Assembly (NCBI GenBank): GCA_947095535.1
Contig: OX352773.1
Location: 214,664,093-214,728,092 of the forward strand
DNA length: 64,000 nt
From: Poecilobothrus nobilitatus
Taxonomy: Eukaryota; Arthropoda; Insecta; Diptera; Dolichopodidae
Direction of reading: 5' to 3'
Position 1 is the first letter of the stretch; every line of letters begins with the position of its first letter. Positions 35,671-47,900 of the stretch are shown one piece after another. The notes under the pieces were generated by a model. It saw only the letters and a list, made by a program, of their open reading frames with translations. It had not been told where the DNA came from and ran no database searches. The translations under genes were made by a program, and so were the position numbers.

Positions 35671-37667
35671 CACGATTTAAAAAATTTTTAAAGGTAAACA
35701 GATAAATTAATTTAAACTTATAAATAAAATATTTAGAATGTAATAGAAAAAGAATAGTAAAATAATAAATAAGAGAATTTCCTTTACTAAATGTATATAT
35801 AAAAGATTGCATATTTAACCTTAAAATAATATTTATTTTATTTTAAATTTTCTTGCATGAGTTTCGCAAAAAATATTTTATACAAATCTAACAAATTCAA
35901 CTGTTTACATTTACAATCCCGTAGGATTATTGTAAATTTCTGCTTGAAAAATTTTAAAACGTGAGTTAAATATTTTTTGTTTTTTTCCAATTCTTAATTT
36001 TTTATTTTTTTAATAACATTAAGCATATATATATAATACATATATAGAAACTGTTATACCAAAATTGAATAAAAAATTAATATTAAAAAAAGATCGAACA
36101 CCAATATGGTTCAATTGGGCGGTAAAAAGTTTATCTTCCTCTATTTTATTTCATTATCTTAGATTATTTTTTTTTTAATAAAGAGTAAAGTTAATTAAGC
36201 CAACAAAAGTTACAAAAAATGCAAATTAAACCACCATAAATTAAATTGATGTTTGTGTGTAAGTGTAGTATGCCCAATTCTAAATATAGTTGCACATTCA
36301 ATCCCCTTCTGCCAGGATTGTAAAAAGCTCAATATATAGTGGCGTATATGCATTTGTATTTGAGGGTTGTAAACTTATGCGTATATGTATATGAGGTCGC
36401 TCTTTTACAACCCTACCTTCTGCTTATCTTAGTTGAAAAGGATGATATTGCATTCTAAGCGTTGGTAGATTTAAAGAAGTGATTGCTCGAAGTTTAACCA
36501 AGTTAGTATGAAATCTTTTTTAGTTACCTTTAATATTTCTTTTATTAAGTCAGATTTGCTGGTAAATTCGTCGAATGTAGCAAGATATGAATTGGTAACA
36601 TCTTTTGCTACTTTAACAGCAAAATCATTTTCTTTTATAGGTACTCACTTATTCCGCAATTTATTTTTGTTCATTTTCTTAAATTGAGTAAAATTATACA
36701 TTGTAAGAAATCTGAAAGTTTATTATTTATTTATGTAATATATATGGATATAATAAAAGTACATATATTTATTCCCAACATTCCTTTTATGAGAAACGCT
36801 AATGGTCCTGTTGTGACTCATAAGAATCATCTGTATATCAAAATCATAAAATTATTTTTTGTAATTAATTAACATGACAATAATTATTTTATTGTCACAT
36901 TAATTACTGATTATGGTTACCAATAAAAGTAACAAATTAATGTACTTAAAAAATTATGTGTACAAATTATTTTAGATATTGGATATTTTTAAAAATAATA
37001 TAAACTAATCATAGATTATGACCTTATGCGCGTATATTTTGTATAATACATGTTATTAACCTCAAATGATTCATTTTTATTACAGCAATAAATTCCTTTT
37101 TTTTATTTTTTTTTTTTTGTACAATTTATATTAAAAAGTGCTAAAATTTATTGATGGGATATCATAATTAGTGGTTTTATCTAAAAACAGAATACGCATT
37201 ATGTACGTTTTTAAATTGGAAATAACACTGATGAAGATGTATGACTCAAGTTCTGTGTAATATTTTTGTTAATAAATTTTTAATTTTACTTCTTCCTATA
37301 TTAATTAAAATTTCCAAGTATTACGATAATGATGAGAAACACTTTTATTTTTAAAGTAATAAAGGTAAAGAAACTTATTTTTCTTATTAATGTCTGACAT
37401 ATATTGAAATATTTATAGTATATGTTTATCAGTTTTTAATTTTTTGGTATATCTAATAGTAAGCTATTAAAGTTAGTGGTAATTCCCATATAGATTAGTG
37501 TTTCATGTTATCGATATTCTTTCGTTCATTATGGTGGTTTATCTTTCAAACTTTCCTTTGTAAGAGTTTGCCTTACAACATTTTATTCATTGCTCTGTTT
37601 TCATGATTACTTTTAATCAGCTTTCCGTATTATTAATTTCAACTTTCCTTATTATGTAATCTTGATG
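35671..37667. other. Mostly AT-rich non-coding DNA; one GC-richer patch
   Basis: The patch at about 36,240-36,450 is less AT-rich and contains a long hairpin (listed separately). No coding region is recognised; the frame at 36,684-36,872 has no domain. Confidence 0.5.
36363..36414. other. 11-bp perfect inverted repeat (hairpin)
   Basis: AGGGTTGTAAA at 36,363-36,373 is repeated inverted as TTTACAACCCT at 36,404-36,414 with a 30-nt loop. It lies in a GC-richer patch. Function unknown; it could be the end of an unrecognised mobile element. Confidence 0.6.
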
Positions 37668-37678
37668 GTATTTGCTTT

Positions 37679-37874
37679 TTTTTGTTTTGTTTTTAATGCA
37701 TTTCTCTGCCACATATATGTGGACAGGAAATTACACAGCCTTTCCTGTTCAGGCGTGGCTGTAAATGTCGTAAGGGGAAATAACTTTTACGACGTGTGTG
37801 GGATTTGAACCCACACTTCCTCGGTGTTTCCACTGTATTTTATACGCTCTTACCCACTAGGCCACCGAGGCACC
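37679..37874 (-). mobile_element. tRNA-derived SINE, family A, copy 3
   Basis: Near full-length minus-strand copy: head with A box TGGCCTAGTGG, B box GGTTCAAATCC, the TTACGACATTTACAGCCACG body and the GTGGCAGAGAAATGCATT tail. Flanking repeats GTATTTGCTTT (37,668-37,678) and GTATTTGTTTT (37,877-37,887) are a likely target-site duplication. Confidence 0.9.
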
Positions 37875-37887
37875 TTGTATTTGTTTT

Positions 37888-40800
37888 AAGTTAGAATAGC
37901 CTTTTTACTATGCTGACAGTGCTGGCATTCGGCAGTAAATTTTTGTTATATTCTGTTCATTGCAGAATTTCATGCAATTTATTCGATATAAACTCGTATT
38001 TTTTTAATATATTTTTCTCGCAAATTATGCTAAATGACATTCACATATATGTGACTAAGTGTTCCTGAATTAATCTAAAAATTATAAAATTGATTTAAAC
38101 CTTTTTTAAATTTGTTTGAATGTTGTTAATTGAACAAAACTTAATGCTGATAATTTTATTTATCATAATATAATTAGCGTTTTTTAACACTTTCCATTTT
38201 CAAATTAATAATTGTTTAAAAATATTTTTTTTTTTTAATTATTAAAAGATTAATTGAAAAATGAAATATATATATACATTTAAAAGACTAGTTCTTCTAC
38301 AAGGACTGCCTCTGTCTCTATAGTTTTTGTTTTATTTTGGCAATAAATTAAATTTAAATACAAATTCGTATATAGGTACATACATATATGTATACATAAA
38401 TTAAAGTTTATATTTATTTAAAATTTAAAACAAAAAAATATTATGAATGAAAAAAAGATTTCAACAAGTTATATTTCTTATTAATTGCATCGGATAACAT
38501 TAAAAACCATTTAAGAGAAAAATTTTAGGTAATGTTTTTTATTAATTTATATTTAAAAAAAAAAATGTGAAACAATTTTATATAAAAAAATTTATAATTC
38601 AAATAATAAATCAATTTTATAAAGGTTGCAGGCCCAGCGATCCAAAACTTAAAATCACAAAAAAGTTAAACTAAGTTCTTTAGAGTGACATTTTGAAATT
38701 TGACTACTATTAAATAAAAATTTTATGACAGTCACATTTTTTATGCTTCATTCCAACCCAGATTGTATTCATTGTGTTATATATATCCGATCTTTTCTTC
38801 TATTAGAAACATTTTAGACTTTCTTTAAACCGGAAGAGATTGATTTCATATATCCATATATATTTCATTAATGTTTGTCAAAGAATTTACTAACGACTTA
38901 CTTATTCTGTGCTTCAACTCAGAACGAGAGAACAATAAGTGAATCACTATCTTTTTTTTTTTGTCATCTTCATAAATTTTAATCATTTAAGTTCTAAAGC
39001 TCTACTATAAATTGCATTCACAGAAATCATCCGTTAAAAACATATAGTTTCAGTCACATCTAGTATTAATTTCTACTCATTTTTATTAAATCTTGTTGTC
39101 TTATTACATGTTGTTAATGTTAAAATAATATCTCTTTTTCTGTCTTCACATTTTAAAGTTAACTAATCATTTAGATATTCAAATCAGGAAAAAAAATTAT
39201 TAATATTTTTTAACTATCAAATAACAGTTAAAAATTCCAAAAAAAATAAAGCCTAAAAAAAAATTTTGTGAAAAATTACTTTGATTTATCTCTTGTAATT
39301 ATTTTTTTTTCTTATTTGTCATGGTATCTAGTACTCATTCCAATAGTAACGAATAATTTTTGCGTTCCATTTTTAACATTTAAAAAAAACCTCTCCAAAA
39401 AAAAAGAATAGCAAATTCACGCTTTAACGCCTTTAACGCGTAAAAACTGGAAAATATTTATTTTTTTTTAGTTTTTTGATCAATATTTTAATAATTAAAA
39501 CAGTAACAAAGTAACAACAAAAACAATAAAAAAAATAATGTTGATAAGAATGATGATTTTGAATTAAAAAATTTGTATTAGTCATTGTACAATAATTCAG
39601 TTAGAGCCTAATGTCTATTAATAGTGTAATTACTTCCCTATATCGTGATTTTTTTCTAACAAATCATAAATAAAAAAAAAAAAATAAGTTTATTAACCAG
39701 TTTATTAAAATTAAAGATTTATTATTAGTTACGGCTTTTTTGTTTTTATAAATGGTTTTTTTTTTTTATTGGACAATAAAAAAAAATTATTATAATTACC
39801 GTAATTAACGGAATTTTAAAATTAAAAAAAAAAAAAAGATTTAACTTTTGGAACAATTAAAATGTTCTTGTTTTGACAGATAAAAAATCAAAAACAAAAA
39901 GTACAGTACTTTTTTATTATTTTGACAATTATTGTTTAATTAAATTCAACAATGGCGAGGTTAAAATAAAATTTTGTATTTCATTTAGAAGTCAGATTAA
40001 TAACTTTTTTAATTATTTTTTTTTTTAGAATAATATTAGAAACATATTTTTATACGTGTTTTTTAACTTCCTTATATGTTAAAGAAAATATTTAATTTTA
40101 TATGTTTTATCCGGAAATTTTACAAAAACTTCAAGATTCAAATGTTTGAAAGGATTTCACTTAAGATTCAAATATTCGAAACAGTTAAGAATGCTGAAAA
40201 GTATCAATTTAAAAAAAAATTTACAAAAAACATACAACAGTATAAAGAAGTTTAAAAAAAATTAAAAATTTTTATTTTATAATAATATTATTAGAATAAT
40301 ATAATTTGATATAACTATTAGATTTTAAAATTATTATTTGAATTAACACTAATATCTTAATATAACATTCGAAAGGAAAAGGACGCTCCACTTGAATGTA
40401 TATTAATTATAAGATACAGTCAAATAAAATATAAACATATAAACAACAAACAACAAACAACATTATAGTTTTTCTGGCTGCATTGACGGCTTATTGTTTG
40501 TTTAAAATAAATTTACCAAGTTTTCCCATCTGATTTTGACAGTTCAAATTCATATTTAACTCTACATATAATCGGTTCGAAATTTCAGTACAAAGTTAAC
40601 TCTACCTTTGAATGTGATAGTTAATCCTATAAGCCCCTAAACTCTATGTCTCTTCTCAAAGCAAGAACCGAAACGCACGCCATACTTGTCTATCGTGACT
40701 GAACATCGAATTATCTTAATTATAACTATGGAATTGTTCTCGTCTAATATCGAATATTTTAATAACCTTAGCGCCTATATAGCTAAAATAAAATTTCCTA

Positions 40801-41677
40801 TCATATAATAATGCATATTTATATTTCAATGATTAATTCAATAATTCTATATTTTATTTCAATTCTGGCAATAACTTCACATAAGTACTTAATTTTATAA
40901 AGTAAAAAAAAAAAAATAATACAATTATGGCATTAATTATATTAAATCTGATAAAATCTTAATGGTAATTGAAATTCTGATAAATATATTATGATAATAT
41001 TGTAATTGACAGTTATTAAAATGTCATAATAATAATATGATTTATTAAAAAAAAATATACTTATGTATGTATTATTATAATATATTTTAAGTGATTTCAA
41101 TATTGTAGTCTAATTAATTAGTCAACGTTTTTTTTAATTCTACAATTAAAATAAATTTGAACTTAAATTTTAATTATATAATTATAATTTTTAATTGAAT
41201 TTCAAGGTAAAATTACTGATAGTTATATTTTACTTATGTTTCCCTTCTTTTGTTCATTAACATAATTATTTATTTAAGAAAATAATTTAATTTTTAATTT
41301 TAGCAAACTTCTCTTCTCACATATTTATAAAGGCATTTTTACTTTTAAAGAAAATGTTCGTACAGAGGTCGATTTCTCTGTTCCAAAGGGTATGATCTAA
41401 ATTCTCGAACAAATTTTGCCCCAACTTTTTATGTTTTTAATTTAAAAATGGGCAGCTTTCCAGTTACCATACTATATATTACAATTTATGTGTTATCTAC
41501 TCAAACTCAATTCTCTAATAATTCTCTTAACCATTATGTAAATGGCCTAAACCTAAATTTTATTAGGTAAAATAAATAAATATTAATTGTAGCCGCAAAT
41601 TTTAAAAATGAAAGAAAAATTAAAAATTTAATAATAATTATATAAATATAATCTAAATTTCAATTTTTGTTTTTCAG
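37888..41677. other. AT-rich DNA upstream of the chitin synthase gene
   Basis: No upstream gene is seen. The chitin synthase promoter and any non-coding first exon should lie here or further left, but I cannot point to a convincing promoter motif in this AT-rich background. Confidence 0.45.
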
Positions 41678-41850
41678 ATTGCTGAAAAGTGAATTGAACT
41701 CTAAAGTTCAACACACTTCAATCATACAATAAACAGTTTGCAAATTCAAAATCAATTTTCATTTTTATATTTGAAATAATATAAAATTTTCCATTTTTTT
41801 TTTAAATTAAGAGAGTTTATAAACTCTCTTTAATTAAAAAAAATTGGGAG
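41678..41850 (+). other. Candidate 5' untranslated exon part of chitin synthase
   Basis: A strong 3' splice-site-like sequence, TTTTTGTTTTTCAG, ends at 41,677. If used, it would start a leader exon that runs without another ATG-led frame into the start codon at 41,851. Insect CHS1 genes often have a separate non-coding first exon. This is inference from a splice-site match only. Confidence 0.3.
41809..41830. promoter_or_regulatory. Perfect 22-nt palindrome in the chitin synthase leader
   Basis: Two 11-nt halves (AAGAGAGTTTA and its exact complement) meet at 41,819/41,820. Outside them the pairing can continue about 8-10 bp with one bulged T (41,831) and one mismatch. The start codon is 20 nt downstream. 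In RNA this would be a stable AT-rich hairpin just before the AUG; in DNA it is a perfect dyad. Role unknown. Confidence 0.6.
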
Positions 41851-41972
41851 ATGTCAAATATAAGGCATCGCCCTTTAGGGCCTGGTGGTGGTACTGGTCC
41901 AATAGCTGATAGTGATGATAATTATTCAGATGATGAAAGTACACCATTGACACAAGATATTTATGGTGGAAG
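41851..41972 (+). CDS. kkv: Chitin synthase exon 1 (coding part)
   Basis: Encodes residues 1-40 plus two bases of codon 41. The ATG (purine at -3) opens MSNIRHRPLGPGGGTG, collinear with other CHS1 N-termini. The exon ends at AG before the donor GTAAGT at 41,973. The two leftover bases plus the first base at 60,088 make the Ser of YGGSQRT, conserved in the family, which confirms the splice. Confidence 0.93.
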
Positions 41973-44900
41973 GTAAGTTTAAAAAAAAATTATATTTTAA
42001 ATATAATTTAATATATTTTTTAGCACATTTCCAAAAAAATTTTGAAAAAATGTGCTTATTAGTTTCACTCTGTCCGTCCGTCCGTCCGTCCGTCCGTCCG
42101 TCCGTCTGTTTACAAAACTTCTACACCGTTAAAGATAGAGAAAAAAAATTTTAACCATAGGTAGGTCTTATAAAAAAAATAATTTTGTGGAACAACTTTT
42201 TCATGTAGCCCCCCCCATTACGGAGCTACACCCCCTCAAACTTTGAAAAAGCCCTATTTTTAAATGCATATATCTTATGTTCTGCTTAAGCTTTTTTCAA
42301 TCTGAAAACGTCATTCGACAGGTATTTCTTTTATCTTTGTAAATTAATATCAAAATTATACAATTTTTTTAAATTTAGTATTTAAATTTACCGTTATGTG
42401 AAAACCAAATTTTGCATGATTTTTCTACTTTCATAACTCCGGCACGCTTCTAGATACAAGCTTGAAATTTTGAGGCAAGAAAGAACTATTAGAATTAGTA
42501 TAAGTTTGCTCAGAAAATTTTTTCGGACCACCCCCTGTTTATGAGCTATTAGGGCTTAAAAATTGAAAATTTGCTATTTTTAAACACCTGTAACTTAGGA
42601 ACCTGCACACATTTTACTTCTGCAAGATGTAAAAATTAAAGCTACAATAATATATTTTTACGTGTGTGAAAGGTTTATTTTAATTGTAAAGGGTTCCAAA
42701 GTTGCAGCTCTTTAAAATTGTAAAAAAGCCCCATTTTCAGATGTATATATCTCGGGCACTGCGTAATAGTTTTGCAATCTAAAACCGGCAGAAGATCGAA
42801 AATTTTATTATCTATATAAAACAATATCAAAATTATGTAATATTTTGTAATTTACGATTTAAATTTACCGTTATGTGAAAACCACATTTTGCATGAAATT
42901 TCTTTTTTCATAACTCCGGCACCCCTTTAGATAGGAACCTGAAATTTTGAGACAAGAAAGAACTTTTAGAATTAGTATAAGTTTCCTCAGAAAATTTTTT
43001 GGTAACGCCCCCTCTTTAAGAGTTATTACGCCTCAAAAATTGAAAATTTGCTATTTTTAGACACCTGTAACTTAGGCACCTGTAAAAACTTTTCTTCGGC
43101 AAGACATAAAAATTAAAGCTTCAATAATATATTTTTACGTGTGTTAACAGCTTTTCTTAGTTATATAGGATTCCGGACTTACGGCCCCTCAAAATCTCAA
43201 AAATGTCCTATTTTCAAGTTTTTTCTTATTACATGAAATTTTCAAATTTTTGTGTAAGTCACACTTCTAAACAATTTGTATTGAGTTTTGGAAATGTGCG
43301 CTTTTAAAAACCGTTGGTTTACATTCTACCTTGTTTTTCTTTAAAATTAATTATTTAATTAATCAAATACGTATACATAGGCAAGTTAAGAATAAATAAA
43401 AATAAATAACAATTTTCTTCAAAATGAATTTCAGATTAGAATTAAAATTGTTTGTACAGTGATTTCAAATTGACATTTCAATTGGTATGATGATTTTAGA
43501 AAGTTCCTTCTCTGGCAAAAAATTTATTGAGCAATGGATTCTTTTTTAATGTTAGCAGACTCACTTAACAGACTCAGACTCAGACTTAACAGACTCACTT
43601 AGCCAGCTTATATTATATATTATGTAATAATTTCTTAAAAAAATGTCTGAGAAATAATTTGCAAAAATAGTTTTTAATAATTATATTTAGAAAATAACTA
43701 AAAAAAAATAAAATTTTAACAGGATTTGAAAAAAAAAAGAAATTAAATCTTCTACAACTTGTCGAAAACATTTTCCCACGATTTTGATCAGATTTTATAG
43801 CTCATAAAAACAACTTCAATTTAAACACTATATCTGCAGTAAAAAAATAACCATTAAAAATAAAGAGTACATTTTGAATTTACGAGTATTTATTTAGATG
43901 CTAAATAATAAATAAAAATTAGATCTTGTTAAAATTGTTTTAACTTATATGTCATCGTATATGCATACATATATTTAAAGTTTTTTTTTTTCCCAAATTT
44001 TAATTATATTACTTTTAATTATATGACATAATTTAGAGAATAATTATTTTAAAGATTCGATAATAAAAATACGATGATTTTTTTTTTAATATTAATCACA
44101 ATTCATAAAAAAATAATTTGAATTGAGTTCACTGAAAATTTGGGCAATGAAATTGGCGGATATTATTTTTAATATTATGATATAATTTTTAAAACTTAAT
44201 TCTTACGGCCGAAAATTTAATTTTGAAGCTTATTTTCAATATGATCATATTTATTGAATGCAAATTACTAAAACTATTTTAATGAATACCGTTATCAAAA
44301 AGAACTTCTAAAAAATATAAAAATTTTTAAATTGGTAACTAAGCAATTTGTTTTTTGGCTTTGAATAATTTGTAAATGGGCATTTTTTTAATTGGACAAT
44401 TTTTCTACTAAGTACTTTGGATGAAGTATTTTGATGATGCGATTACTTTAAACGTTTTGTATAATATTAAAAGCCTTATTATTCCAAGCTTAATTATTCC
44501 AAATAATATTATTTTCTAAATTTTGTATATTTTCATAAATTTTATTTATAAATTTATAAATTTTTAACTATTAAGCAACTTTCGAAATAGAGTCAATTTA
44601 TCAGTTTAAAATCTTATTATTATAAAAAATAATTTGTGCAACATTTATTTGTGTTTCAGTTAATGCCAAAGTGTTATAAATGTTTAAGGTAAATTTATTT
44701 AAAAGTGAACAATAACATTTTTAGAATAAATTATTTCCATTGCAATTTTATATCTGTTTTTTTTTTTTTATAATCAAAGTTTCCATTTTGCAAAAAAAGA
44801 AATCTAAAAAGATTCAATTCAATTATTACTTTAAAAATTCAATCAACCTTGACCATTAAGTCTTATTAAAAATATTTGTCATCATTTTTTGCTTTTTCAC

Positions 44901-47900
44901 AATTATTCAAATTTCTTTTATTATTTCTTATTCATAATTTTATCTGATTTACCTTCCTACATATGTACATATATACAGTTAATACTTTTAAACTACATAT
45001 TTACATACATATATATGTATATGTATATGATCTTTGAATATATGATATAATACAGTAACAAAATAAAATACTATTATTTATATTTTATACTGTTGTTGTT
45101 GTTGTTATTGTTGTTGGTATTTCTTTCTAAGACTATTCTAGATCCGGTAATTTAAACCATAAATGTATCTCATGATATAATCATAATCAACATCTTCTTT
45201 TGTTATCATTTTAGAAAATGTAAAAATTAAAAAAAATTATATCAAGTTCTTTACAGTCATTAGATCTGGTTTTAATCATAGTCATTTTAAAAATAAAAAT
45301 AAAATGCCCCATCTTTCAACCAAACAAGTTAACAAAAAAAACAAAAAATATACTAGGTATAAAGAAAATAAAAAATATCAAAAATAAACTTTTATTTTCT
45401 AATATAAATAAATTAAAAAAATATATATATGTACATACTTATATATATACATTTCAAAATGAGTGCTAACAAAATCCTATCATTTGAACTATTCAAAAAA
45501 AAAAAAAAAAATCTAAAATACAAAAATGTATAAATATTTTAAAGTAATTAAAAGTGAAACTTGTTTTTCTAGTTTAAGATAAGCAACAAATATACGAGTA
45601 TTTAAAAAAGCCGAAAATGTCAAAAAAAAAAAAAAAAACATACATACATACATATATTCATAAGATAAACAAACGCGTAAATGATAAAAGAAAATATCTA
45701 GCAAGGGAATAAAATTATAAGAAAATTAAATAAACCGTTAGGTATATGCTATTTCAAATAAAATCGAGTTTTTTTTGTTATCTTTTTTATTTTTCTATAA
45801 CGTAAACACCCAACGTATTTAATTTAGTTATAGACGCAACAAGCTAAACAAGTTCAATCTTATTTTAAGCTTTATTTATATTTTGTGACAGTATAGATAG
45901 AGTAAGTATAGCGTATAAGCAACACTAGACGAGAGTGTTATATTTAGAAAAGCAAAAATACATGTAGAAACATGTTTAACATTAACAACTTCTAATCGAA
46001 GATTATATTTTTACTACATAGAAATTTTATAGATTAAGATTTATATTAAATAATTAGTGCTAAACTCATAAAATATGATATTTGAAAAAGAGTTTTTCAT
46101 TAACTAAAGCTTAAGCGTACCAGTTATACTGCAGTTTGACTCCACTGTGACATATATTGCATTTTATCTAAAACTTTTTTATTTATACATATTTTCTTTT
46201 GAGCTAAAAAGTTACTTAAAGTCTCTTGATTTATATTTTTTGTTATTCTAAGGTGTTACTTGTCATATGTAAGCCCTATGTCTTCTCTCTACATTACGTA
46301 CATCGTTTTATTTTATTTGATTTTATGACTTCTTTTCAATCCATTTTTTTACCGCATTTTTTTATGCTATCGAATTTAGGCTTCCTATATAGGAAGGTTA
46401 CTTGCCGAAGATTTTTTAGGAAGGAAATGAAAATTATTTTTTCAGTAGTAAGATTCTTTTAAAGTGTTGTTAATGCTTTTATTATTAACATAATTTATTA
46501 TTATTTAATTTAAAAACAACAACAACAATATTAAATGCTTTTTCCACATAAATTTTATTTTGCAACAAAATATAAAATATATTATATTATATGTATTTGC
46601 AAATTAAATAAATATTAAAATAAAGAATAAAAATACCTATAGTTTTAAATCATAAAAAAAAAAAAAAAACTCAATTAATATCCTATTTTATAGTTTGGAC
46701 TATCTGACAGTTTTTTATTTTATAATTTATTGATTTTATTTTAAAACAAAAAAAAAGGCAAGTTATTTGATTTTTTCGGGTTTATATCTATGCTTTTAAG
46801 TGTTTTATGGCAGAGGTCATTAAAAGGTTAGAAACTAAGGATTTTATTTATAATTGGACTTCTGAAAAAAAAAAATATCTCTAAAATACACGATCAAAAC
46901 GAATTATATGAATAAATCGAGGGATGAAAAAAAAATCAACTACAGTACAAGATATATCGAATTTATAGATTTGATTTTGCTAAAAAGATGATAAAATGTG
47001 GTATTAAAGGTGATTAAAAAAGGTCGGAAATAGATTTTATTCTATTTTGCCAAAAAACGATTATTTGAATTAAAATTGTTGACAAATTAAACAAAATTAT
47101 TAACTAAACAAATTATTAATAAAACAATAATATGTATACGTACTGTGTTGACAATAATGGCTAATAAAAATTTCTTCTTAATTTGGCAAAGGCAAATATT
47201 CAGAAGAATTTATGACTCTGAAAGATTACAAAATGGCGATTGTAGAAAAAAAACAAATTCCAAAAATAGTTAAACTTATCAAAAATTATGATACGATTAT
47301 TGTTAATAAATTTCAAATTATGAGTCTTGAGATAGATAAAAGTATAGAACATAGCACGAGGATAGATGAAAAATAGAGAAATTACTACAAGAAAAGCATA
47401 CAACTTCTTGGAGAGAGAAAAACAAAAATAAACGCGACACATAAATGCAAATATTTAATAAAACTATTTTAGTTTTAGTCATCTAACTGTAGAATCATAG
47501 AAGAACTGCATAGAAGGAAACTAAAGTAAACAAAATCTTTTAATTTTAATATAATAATCATGACAATTTGTATTTCATAATAGTTATTTAGTAATAAAAT
47601 ATATACATAGAATGCATGTATATTCACCATACATAGAATTCATGTGGTGAATTTAAATCATATCAACACAACTGTCAATAATAATTTGTTTTTAGCACGC
47701 TCCGAAATTCTCCTTTTTTTTTCTAGTTCCTTGATAAAAATAGTTGTTTTTTGTTGGTTTTTTTTTTTTTTTTGTTTGATTAATGTTGTATTTTCTTTTT
47801 TTTAATAAATTTTATGTTAATTAAATTTATTTTAAAATACAAGATTATGTTATTTATCATATTTAATGATGTGTTATACAAAACTATATTTTCAAATAAG

